64,000 nt of DNA, from positions 186,001-250,000 of the forward strand of contig CAVONV010000032.1 of NCBI GenBank assembly GCA_963697355.1, written 5' to 3'. The notes below the pieces were generated by a model. That model was given only the letters and a program-made list of their open reading frames with translations, did not search any database and was not told the DNA's origin. Source of the DNA: CAVONV01 sp963697355. Its GTDB lineage: Bacteria; Acidobacteriota; Vicinamibacteria; Marinacidobacterales; DATDRI01. The translations under genes were made by a program, and so were the position numbers. This document shows, in pieces, positions 36,070 through 43,497 of the stretch. Numbering within the stretch: position 1 is the first letter of the stretch; each line of letters begins with the position of its first letter.

Positions 36070-36693
36070 CTACTCCTCGCGCTTTCCTGAGCCTCGGAAG
36101 CGGTCCGCCTCGTCGGCAAAAAGGACATTGAAACTGGTGAGGCTGCCGTAGCAGCCGGTAATGTAACTCTGCAGCTTGATTTTCAATTCCACCGGCACGT
36201 CCATAGCGTTCACCTGCTGTTCCAATACCCGAAGCCGGTTGCGAACGCTCACTATTTTCTGAAAAAAACTATCGATGGGTATTGATTTCTCCTGCAAGCC
36301 CGGTTTGCCGGGTCGCAGCACGATCTCCCCGCCACGCCACCTGTCAGCGGGCGCGACGGGCGTCAGCCCCGTTTCTTCACGGATGATGCGACGGAGCAGC
36401 TGCTCCAAATCTCCTTGGTTCTCGCTGTTTGATTCGCCCATCGACGCTCGATTCCTTTCTTCAATGGGAGTCTCGGTGGCAGCACGTCCTGACCCGGGCA
36501 CGATCTCCGTTTGAACGCGGGGAGCATGTCCACGGAAGTTGTGCTGGCTTCCGCAAGTGTCACAGGTGACTCGCAGAGGTTGGGCATCTCCGCTTACAAC
36601 CATCACGGTATGCGCTCGAAAGGACTTACACGGACGACACCAGTCTTCGACCGTGTGACCGACGCGAACTCTCTTGGATGGTGTGTAAGTCAA
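36070..36693 (-). CDS. Unrecognised protein with an N-terminal zinc ribbon
   Basis: About 207 residues from TTG 36693, preferred because GGAG lies eight bases upstream; an in-frame GTG at 36732 is possible. CRPC and CDTC (about 25 residues apart, WCRPCKSFRAHTV and VTCDTCGSQHNF) form a probable zinc ribbon. A polar, low-complexity middle follows. The C-terminal half is helical (DLEQLLRRIIREETGL, FFQKIVSVRNRLRVLEQQVNA, VELKIKLQSYITGCYGSLTSFNVLF). I do not recognise a family with known function. It is just upstream of the DksA-like gene, so the two may be co-expressed and act on nucleic acid or transcription, but that is inference. Confidence 0.6.
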   Translation of the reverse strand: MTYTPSKRVRVGHTVEDWCRPCKSFRAHTVMVVSGDAQPLRVTCDTCGSQHNFRGHAPRVQTEIVPGSGRAATETPIEERNRASMGESNSENQGDLEQLLRRIIREETGLTPVAPADRWRGGEIVLRPGKPGLQEKSIPIDSFFQKIVSVRNRLRVLEQQVNAMDVPVELKIKLQSYITGCYGSLTSFNVLFADEADRFRGSGKREE

Positions 36694-36759
36694 CTTATTC
36701 ACTCCGGATAAACTATCAATGGAGAATAACACGCTCTCGACGATGGCATCCAGCCGATT

Positions 36760-39186
36760 CTACTCGTGCCTTAGAGCCACCACCGGATCCACTCTCGAGG
36801 CTCGATGGGCAGGTATGAAAGCCGCGGCCGAAGCCACGGCGACGAGGAGGAGAATCACTCCGCCGACAACCGCCGGGTCGGTCGCACTGATGCCGTACAG
36901 CAGGCTAGAGACGACGCTTGCGGCGCCGAACGTACCGAGAACGCCGAAAGCGGTACCAACCAGCACCAGTTTCAATCCCCAGTTCAACGTCAGCTGAATC
37001 ACTTCGGATCGGCGCGCTCCCAACGCCATTCGGATCCCGATCTCATGGATTCGCCGGTTGACGGTATAGGACATGACACCATAGATGCCGACCAACGCCA
37101 ATAGGATAGCAGCGGTGGCGAAGAGCCCTAGAAGCTGAACCGTGAAGCGACGCTGCCTCGTCGATTGGTGGAGGACCTCCTCCATCGTCCGGACGGCGAA
37201 CACCGGTTGATTGGCATCAACGGCATAGACTTGTTCCCGCACGGCACCAACGAATTGAAGGGGATCCCCTCCTTGGGTGCGGACGACCAGGGCCATACGT
37301 GGCACAGGATTTTGGTGATAGGAGAGATATCCCTCCGCTTCGGGAGGTCGCTCGTAGCCGAAGTGGCGGACATCTCCAACAACACCCACCACCTCCCTGT
37401 AGAAGTCCTCATCACCTATACTGATTCTCTTGCCCAAGGGATCCTCATCGGCCCAGTGCCGGCGAGCCAGCGTCTCGTTGACCACGATGACGGGCGGTGC
37501 TTCCGAATCGTCTCGTTCGGACAATACTCTTCCCTTTAGTAGTGGTACTCCCATTGCTTGGAAATAGCCCGGCGTGACCGCATGGTAGAGCAAGCTGTGG
37601 GACTTCGCCGGGGTCGTGGGTCGACCTTCGACACCGAAGCTGTTATAAGCCGCACTCCCGGTAAAAGGCAGGGCGTATATGGCGCCGACCGAGTCGACGC
37701 CCGGAAGTGCGTCGACTCTCGCAGTGACTTGCTGAAAGAAACGAGCCTGCTGATTTGCTTCCGGATACTGCGTATCCGACAGAACCACGTACATCGTAAG
37801 TATGTCTTTTGGCTCGAAACCGGAAGCTTCTGTTTGAGCAACCAGCAAGCTCTTTATGAGAAGACCGGCACCACAAAGCAGCATCAAAGAAAGGCCAATC
37901 TCGGAAACGACGAGCGCGTCCCGGAAGCTCCATCTTCGACCCGCTCCTGAAGATCCTCGCCCACCTTCCTTCAAGGACTGTTGGAGATCCGGTTGCGAGG
38001 CTCGAAGGGCCGGGACCAATCCGAAGACGACACCAGTGGCCAAGGAAACTCCGGCAGCATAGAAAAGCACCCATCGGTCGACGCCAATCTCCGCCAGTCG
38101 CGGTAAATCGCCCGGGGCCAATCGCACGAGAGCGTCGACACCCCAAAGAGCAAGGAGGAGCCCAACAAGGCCCCCGGTGATCCCGAGCAACAGATTCTCC
38201 GTCAGGAGCTGCCGAACGAGTCGCCATCGGCTGGCACCTAACGTGGCCCGCACCGCGACTTCGCGCTCCCGCGCCGTCGCCCGGGCCAGAAGCAGATTGG
38301 CCACGTTACCGCAAGCGATCAAGAGAACGAGCCCAACCGCCACCAGTAGAAGAATCATGGCGGGCCGAACATCTCCTACGAGAAATTCAAGTAGGGGTTC
38401 CGTCGTCAATCCAACGGGATCGCTTTCCGCCTCTGCAAGCTCGTCCAACCGTTGGGCGATGAGCTCCAGTTCGGCGCGAGCTTGCTCCGGACTCACACCG
38501 GGAGCAAGTCGAGCCACCACTTTGAAGAAGGCAATGGTTCTTTCTTCTCCCAGCGCCTTCCCCAAGTTGATGGGAGGCTCCGGTACATCATCCCGGTAGG
38601 CTCGCACCCACATCTCTGGGTTTTCAGGAAACTGGAAACTTGGCGGCGCAATCCCGACAATCGTGTGAGGCTCCCCATTCAAGACGATGCTGTGACCAAC
38701 GATGGCGCGATCTCCACCGAACCGATTCTGCCAAGAGGCGTAGTTGAGGACTACCGAGCGCACGGCCTTCGCCTCGGGATGGCTTTCTCGCAGGAACCAC
38801 CGCCCAAGTACCGGCTCGATACCGAACAGTTGAAAAAAACTGGGGGAGACCGTTTCCGCTCGGATGCGCTCCGGTTCGCCGTATCCGGTGAGCGTACAGT
38901 TGTACCAACGGTGGCCGCTGACCTCTTCGAAGCTCTCGTTCATTCGTCGGATATCGAGATAATCGGCGGGCGAAAAATAGATATTGAGCCCCTCGGTGCG
39001 GTTTTCCTGGATCACGACCAGGCGATCGGGATCACCGTAAGGTAGCGGCTTCAGTTGAACGGCATTGACCACGCTGAAGATGGCCGTGTTGGCGCCGATT
39101 CCCAAAGCCAAACAAACCACCGCTGCCATTGTGAAAACCGGATTGCCAATGAGTGTACGTAGCGCGTAGCGGAGATCTTGGCTCAT
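36760..39186 (-). CDS. MacB/FtsX-type permease of the ADOP family
   Basis: 808 residues from ATG 39186 (GGAG four bases upstream); the family begins MSQDLRYALRTLIGNP, so the longer frame to 39348 is not used. Two copies of the FtsX unit are present: TM near 20-42 (FTMAAVVCLALGIGANTAIFS), a periplasmic MacB_PCD domain, three TM segments around 290-400 (MILLLVAVGLVLLIACGNVANLL with LLARATAREREVAVRATLGA), then a second TM/periplasmic unit and three final TMs with MSYTVNRRIHEIGIRMALGA. No ATPase is adjacent, which is the mark of acidobacterial duplicated orphan permeases (ADOP). Function is unknown; probably peptide or lipoprotein handling with a separately encoded ATPase. Confidence 0.88.
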   Translation of the reverse strand: MSQDLRYALRTLIGNPVFTMAAVVCLALGIGANTAIFSVVNAVQLKPLPYGDPDRLVVIQENRTEGLNIYFSPADYLDIRRMNESFEEVSGHRWYNCTLTGYGEPERIRAETVSPSFFQLFGIEPVLGRWFLRESHPEAKAVRSVVLNYASWQNRFGGDRAIVGHSIVLNGEPHTIVGIAPPSFQFPENPEMWVRAYRDDVPEPPINLGKALGEERTIAFFKVVARLAPGVSPEQARAELELIAQRLDELAEAESDPVGLTTEPLLEFLVGDVRPAMILLLVAVGLVLLIACGNVANLLLARATAREREVAVRATLGASRWRLVRQLLTENLLLGITGGLVGLLLALWGVDALVRLAPGDLPRLAEIGVDRWVLFYAAGVSLATGVVFGLVPALRASQPDLQQSLKEGGRGSSGAGRRWSFRDALVVSEIGLSLMLLCGAGLLIKSLLVAQTEASGFEPKDILTMYVVLSDTQYPEANQQARFFQQVTARVDALPGVDSVGAIYALPFTGSAAYNSFGVEGRPTTPAKSHSLLYHAVTPGYFQAMGVPLLKGRVLSERDDSEAPPVIVVNETLARRHWADEDPLGKRISIGDEDFYREVVGVVGDVRHFGYERPPEAEGYLSYHQNPVPRMALVVRTQGGDPLQFVGAVREQVYAVDANQPVFAVRTMEEVLHQSTRQRRFTVQLLGLFATAAILLALVGIYGVMSYTVNRRIHEIGIRMALGARRSEVIQLTLNWGLKLVLVGTAFGVLGTFGAASVVSSLLYGISATDPAVVGGVILLLVAVASAAAFIPAHRASRVDPVVALRHE

Positions 39187-39334
39187 ATCGCTCCATGTCA
39201 CAGCAATCCACATGCCACACCGCAAAGCTCCGAACTGAGCTATTCGCACCGTGTTTCTGGCCAAATCAGACCAAGATGAAGAGCCTGAACTGTCCGGAAA
39301 CGAACCCCATCCTCCCGCAACTGAACAACTGTTG

Positions 39335-39390
39335 GGGACAGTCTCCACTTAAGTGCTTGACAGGGTTGGATATATAATGGTGACTGTCCC
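39335..39390. repeat. REP-like inverted repeat ahead of the sigma operon
   Basis: GGGACAGTC (39335-39343) and its exact complement GACTGTCCC (39382-39390) flank 38 bases containing TTGACA and TATAAT, but only 10 bases apart, so those hexamers do not form a normal promoter. Similar GGGAC/GTCCC pieces occur at 53.66-53.71 and near 53.93 kb. It looks like a small interspersed palindromic element lying upstream of the ECF sigma gene. Confidence 0.4.
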
Positions 39391-39429
39391 AGGCTAACCA
39401 ACGACCATTTCGACCGTCTAAATATACGA

Positions 39430-40005
39430 ATGAAGGGCATCGTGGACGAAACGACAGTCGCGAAAGCTCGAGCAGGAAACCTGGAATCGTTCCAATCTCT
39501 TGTCGAGCATCACAGCCGAGATGTCTTCCGACTGGCCTTTCGCATGACAGGGAACGAAATGGATGCCGAGGACGCCGTGCAAGAAACCTTTTTGAGAGCC
39601 TACAAGAAGATATCGAGCTTCGATGGCCGTTCCAGCTTCAGCACGTGGCTCTACCGGGTGACGGCAAACACCTCCATTGACATCATCCGTCGCAGGCAAC
39701 GTCACGACAGCCGATCCTCCTCTCTCGACGATGAGACCGCGAACAGCCGGATGCCCACCTCGTCCGACCCGAGTCAGGATCGCCTCCTCTTCAGTAGCGA
39801 GATCAAGAAACGTCTGGATGTCGCACTAGGCGAGCTTTCCGAATTGGAACGCAGTGCCTTCGTCTTGCGGCATTTCGAGGACTTCCCTTTAGCGGAGATC
39901 AGCCGAATGCTGGGAATGAAAACGAGCGCCACGAAACAGGCGGTGTTTCGAGCCGTCAGGAAAGTCCGCCAGACACTAGAGCCCGTGGTGAGGGCAACGT
40001 CATGA
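39430..40005 (+). CDS. ECF sigma factor (RpoE-like)
   Basis: 191 residues. Region 2: FQSLVEHHSRDVFRLAFRMTGNEMDAEDAVQETFLRAY, with FSTWLYRVTANTSIDIIRRR. Region 4: LSELERSAFVLRHFEDFPLAEISRMLGM, followed by KQAVFRAVRKVRQTLEP. There is no region 3, as in ECF sigmas. The next gene starts in the stop codon (ATGA overlap) and encodes an anti-sigma-like membrane protein, so regulation by sequestration is expected. Two HEAT-repeat proteins follow in the same operon. Confidence 0.93.
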   Translation: MKGIVDETTVAKARAGNLESFQSLVEHHSRDVFRLAFRMTGNEMDAEDAVQETFLRAYKKISSFDGRSSFSTWLYRVTANTSIDIIRRRQRHDSRSSSLDDETANSRMPTSSDPSQDRLLFSSEIKKRLDVALGELSELERSAFVLRHFEDFPLAEISRMLGMKTSATKQAVFRAVRKVRQTLEPVVRATS

Positions 40006-40766
40006 AGCATCTAAGTGAAGACCAACTGATTCTCTTTCATTACGGCGAGTCCGACACGCAGGAAGCGGACCGGGACCACCTAGATGAGTGCTCTCGTTGC
40101 CGGAGTGAACTAAGAACGCTTCAGCGGACACTCTCCGAAGTCGTTCTCGAGCCCGTTCCCGAGCGTCCGGACGATTACGGCCAAAGAGTGTGGCGCCGCA
40201 TTGAAGACGACCTCAAAACGCCGTCGCCACGATGGTCCTGGCTAGAGTTGTTTCGACCGCGACAACTGGTGTGGGCTGCCGCCGCTGCAACGCTGCTCGC
40301 GGCCGTTTTCTTTGCAGGCAGGCTTTCCACTCATTGGGGGGTCGAGCCCGAGCCTCCATCCAGGGCTCAGGTCCGTGAGGGCATTCTTCTGGTCGCCTTG
40401 GGCGATCACCTCGACAGCTCTCAGATACTCCTCATGGAGATTGCCAACGCGCCCGGTTCCAACAGCGGCGCCCTGGAGACGGTCGATATCTCTTATGAAC
40501 GTCAATTGGCCGAAGACCTCGTCGGTCAAAACCGACTCTACCGCCAGACAGCGGAACGAGTCGGCGACAAAGCCACGTCATTGGTTCTCGACGAGCTCGA
40601 GCGCATGCTGCTCGACATCGCCCACAGCCCCGAAGAGGTGGATGGGACCGAATTCGATGACTTACGCCGACGGATCGAAAAGCAAGGGGTTCTGTTCAAA
40701 GTCAAAGTGCTGAACACGAATGTGAAGCAGCGACAACTCGAACGAGCCACTCAGAAGAAACTCTGA
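40002..40766 (+). CDS. Anti-sigma factor-like membrane protein
   Basis: 254 residues. It overlaps the sigma gene by four bases. N-terminal HLDECSRC, within DHLDECSRCRSELRTL, is the H-x3-C-x2-C zinc-binding anti-sigma motif. One membrane helix follows (about residues 88-107, LVWAAAAATLLAAVFFAG). The outer part of about 145 residues is helical and ends VKQRQLERATQKKL. It probably holds the sigma factor at the membrane until a signal releases it. The large helical outer domain differs from short zf-HC2 anti-sigmas. Confidence 0.85.
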   Translation: MKHLSEDQLILFHYGESDTQEADRDHLDECSRCRSELRTLQRTLSEVVLEPVPERPDDYGQRVWRRIEDDLKTPSPRWSWLELFRPRQLVWAAAAATLLAAVFFAGRLSTHWGVEPEPPSRAQVREGILLVALGDHLDSSQILLMEIANAPGSNSGALETVDISYERQLAEDLVGQNRLYRQTAERVGDKATSLVLDELERMLLDIAHSPEEVDGTEFDDLRRRIEKQGVLFKVKVLNTNVKQRQLERATQKKL

Positions 40767-40778
40767 AGGAGATAGAAC

Positions 40779-42218
40779 ATGCGAACCAACCAAGGCTTTT
40801 ACAGTCTGCTCATCATAGCTGTCCTCATGGGGTTCACGCTGGAGCTGCCCGAGCACAAGGCTGCGGCCTCGTGGAGCTCGGTCCAAGGCGATCAAAACCC
40901 GGACTACCGAGAGGGCAAAGAGGCCATCGACCGGGAAGATTGGCAAGCGGCCATCGACGCATTCACAAAGGTCTCAGACTCGAATGACAGCCGCGCCGAC
41001 GCCGCTCTCTATTGGATCGCCTATGCCCACAACAAACTGGGCAATGCAACCGAGGCGCTCGACATTCTGAGCGAGCTAAGAGATCGCTTTCCCGACAGCC
41101 GTTGGGTGAGAGAAGCCGACGCCCTAGAAATGGAAATAAAAGGTCCTTCTGCGACCTCTCGAACGCGGTCGCGGTCACGCACCTCCCGCTCATCCAGATC
41201 GTCCGAGGTGGATGACGACATGGAGCTCAAACTGATGGCGCTCAACAGCTTGATGCACGCTGACGAAGAAGAAGCCATACCCTTGCTCGAGGAAATCCTC
41301 CGCAGCGATCAGCCGACCAAGCTAAAAGAGCGGGCTCTTTTCGTCTTGGCCCAGAGTGGCTCGCAACGCGCCAACGAGACCGTTGCAGGAATCGCTCGAA
41401 ACAACCAGAACCCCGAGCTCCAGGACAAGGCCATCACCTATCTAGGTATCCATGGGAACAGCGAAAGCATGCGCCTGCTGGCCGAGCTCTACACGACCCT
41501 CGAGTCGACGGAGAGCAAGAAATCCGTTCTGCATGCCTTCATGGTGTCCGATCAGCAGGAGCGATTGCTGGAAGTTGCCAAGAACGAGCGGAATCCCGAG
41601 CTTCGCGGCTCAGCCATTCACTGGCTGGGCACTATGGATGCTCATGACGAGCTGTGGCAGCTCTACGGTACGGAAAGCTCCTTGGAGGTCAAGAAGAAGA
41701 TTCTTCATGCACTCTTCATCGGCGATGGGCTCGACCGTCTCCTCGCAGTGGCCCAAGATAGGTCCCAGCCGGAAGAGCTCCGACTTCAAGCCATCCATTG
41801 GCTGGGCGTCAGTGACGGAGACCAAGAGCTTTGGACGATTTTCCAAGCCGAGTCGTCCCTCGAAGTGAAGAAACGGATCCTTCACGGCTTGTTCCTGTCC
41901 GACAGCATCGACAAGCTCACCGAAGTTGCCCGAGATACCTCCCAGCCGATGGAGCTTCGGAAAGCCGCCATTCACAACCTCGGAATCTCCGACGACGGAT
42001 CTAGGAATCTTCTGCTGGAGATGTATGGCCAAGAGTCGGATGTCGAGCTCAAGAAGCAAGTGCTCCATGCTTTGTTCTTACAGGAGGCGGCAACGGAGAT
42101 CATCGATATCGCCCGTAGTGAGTCCGACCGCGAGCTCAAGAAGCAAGCCATCCATTGGCTCTCGCTCATAGACTCGGACGAAGCGAAAGCTTATCTCTTG
42201 GAGCTCCTAAAGAGCTAA
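40779..42218 (+). CDS. Exported HEAT-repeat protein with N-terminal TPR-like segment
   Basis: 479 residues; ATG 40779 has GAAGGAG upstream. A signal peptide or anchor (SLLIIAVLMGFTLEL) precedes TPR-like helices (YREGKEAIDREDWQAAIDAF, DAALYWIAYAHNKLGNATEALDIL, about 43-115). A Ser/Arg-rich linker follows (TSRTRSRSRTSRSSRSS). About ten HEAT units fill residues 145-479. They alternate between two kinds: one with ELR..AIHWLG..D...ELW.LY, the other with LEVKK.ILHALF..D..D.L..VA. The alternation implies recent tandem duplication of a two-helix-pair dyad of about 60 residues. It is probably a periplasmic scaffold or sensor for the sigma/anti-sigma pair; that role is inferred from the operon only. 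Confidence 0.82.
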   Translation: MRTNQGFYSLLIIAVLMGFTLELPEHKAAASWSSVQGDQNPDYREGKEAIDREDWQAAIDAFTKVSDSNDSRADAALYWIAYAHNKLGNATEALDILSELRDRFPDSRWVREADALEMEIKGPSATSRTRSRSRTSRSSRSSEVDDDMELKLMALNSLMHADEEEAIPLLEEILRSDQPTKLKERALFVLAQSGSQRANETVAGIARNNQNPELQDKAITYLGIHGNSESMRLLAELYTTLESTESKKSVLHAFMVSDQQERLLEVAKNERNPELRGSAIHWLGTMDAHDELWQLYGTESSLEVKKKILHALFIGDGLDRLLAVAQDRSQPEELRLQAIHWLGVSDGDQELWTIFQAESSLEVKKRILHGLFLSDSIDKLTEVARDTSQPMELRKAAIHNLGISDDGSRNLLLEMYGQESDVELKKQVLHALFLQEAATEIIDIARSESDRELKKQAIHWLSLIDSDEAKAYLLELLKS

Positions 42219-42230
42219 CGGAGGCGAGCG

Positions 42231-43298
42231 ATGAAACATATTGGGTGTCTACTCATAGCCGCGACGACCTTCCTCGGTCTCGAAGCATTCACGGTTACTC
42301 CTTCTCAAACCCAATCGCTGGACCCGGCCATCAGGAATGCTGATCTTCACCGTTTGGGCGCGACATCGGATCTCATGCTGGACTTCGCGTCGCTGTCGGA
42401 TCGCATAGACGAGACGGCTTGGGTGGGCTACGAAGTCCCCATGGTGCCGGGAAGCCGTTGTATGTGCTGTGGCAACCATGGTTGGAGAGGCGTTTGTCAC
42501 CTCGAAGGAAACGAAGGCTACACTCACACCGACGATGACGAAATGCGGGTCAGCCATAACATGCTCATTCTCTATCGTCTCCATCAGGGACGGATCCAAA
42601 AAATCCGAACGTTTTCGGGAGATTGCGAGCTGGACGCCGGCGGTAAATCCGTTTATTGGTGGTCGGATGTCGATGCGGGGCAAAGCCTGTCCTTACTCGA
42701 AAACCAAGTGGAGACATTCGATGCCACAAAGCCGGCGGAGCGCGCCGTTCAAGCAATTGCTCTTCACGGGCACGCGCGCGCCGACAAGCTCCTCGAATCC
42801 TTGGCGACTGACGCTCGATCCGAAGATGTGGCCGAAAAGGCGATTTTTTGGATGGGGGCGGTGCGTGGACGAGCGGGCTTCGAATCTCTCCTGCGCGTCG
42901 AGAAACGTATCAAAGATGCCGAACTACGCGAACAAATCACGTTCGCTCTTTATTTGTCGAGTGCTCCCGAGGCCACAACGGAGCTCATCCGCATGGCGCG
43001 TCACGACGAGAGCCGCGACACACGGGGCAAGGCTCTTTTTTGGCTCGGTCAAAAAGCCGGAAAACGAGCCGCGGAGGCGATCAAGAGCGCCATCGAAAAC
43101 GACCCGGATCTCGACATCAAGAAAAAAGCCGTTTTCGCGCTTTCTCAGCTTCCTGCCGATGAGGGCGTTCCACTGCTCATTGACGTGGCACGAACTCATC
43201 GTCAGATCGAAGTCCGCAAAAAGGCGATGTTCTGGCTGGGGCACTCCGAAGATGCAAGAGCTATAGACTTCTTCGAGGAGATCCTGCTCAAAAACTAG
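42231..43298 (+). CDS. Exported HEAT-repeat protein with cysteine-rich N-terminal domain
   Basis: 355 residues; GGAGG precedes ATG 42231, 12 bases after the previous stop. A signal peptide (GCLLIAATTFLGLEAFTVT) is followed by a domain of about 140 residues containing CMCC and a further cysteine (SRCMCCGNHGWRGVCHLEG), plus another in SGDCELD; a metal or disulfide site is likely. About five HEAT repeats complete the protein, e.g. EKAIFWMGAVRGRAGFESLL and RGKALFWLGQKAGKRAAEAI, ending VRKKAMFWLGHSEDARAIDF. Last gene of the sigma operon. No known function. Its cysteine domain could sense redox or metal and its repeats could bind the preceding HEAT protein or the anti-sigma factor, but that is speculation. 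Confidence 0.8.
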   Translation: MKHIGCLLIAATTFLGLEAFTVTPSQTQSLDPAIRNADLHRLGATSDLMLDFASLSDRIDETAWVGYEVPMVPGSRCMCCGNHGWRGVCHLEGNEGYTHTDDDEMRVSHNMLILYRLHQGRIQKIRTFSGDCELDAGGKSVYWWSDVDAGQSLSLLENQVETFDATKPAERAVQAIALHGHARADKLLESLATDARSEDVAEKAIFWMGAVRGRAGFESLLRVEKRIKDAELREQITFALYLSSAPEATTELIRMARHDESRDTRGKALFWLGQKAGKRAAEAIKSAIENDPDLDIKKKAVFALSQLPADEGVPLLIDVARTHRQIEVRKKAMFWLGHSEDARAIDFFEEILLKN

Positions 43299-43497
43299 CG
43301 CAAAAGCATCACTGAGACAGACGTTTGAGGCACATCGCGCCTCTATCTAACGCTCATTCCTTGAATGATACCCAATACCTCCGGGTAAATTCTGCCATTT
43401 TCACTTAGTGAGTTTTCTCATCTGCATATATAATCCTTGCCATATCATCGTGAGCTGCTAGTACCCCCACGAAAACACTCGAGGTGGATGATTTGAA
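43299..43497. other. Intergenic region before the winged-helix/TPR gene
   Basis: About 200 bases, AT-rich near 43380-43440 with a TATATAAT at about 43425-43432 that could be a -10 for the next gene; no matching -35 is clear. Confidence 0.3.

Noticed and set aside
39361..39378. TTGACA and TATAAT as the promoter of the ECF sigma operon
   Set aside because: The hexamers are only 10 bases apart, too close for a sigma70 promoter; they lie inside a palindromic repeat.
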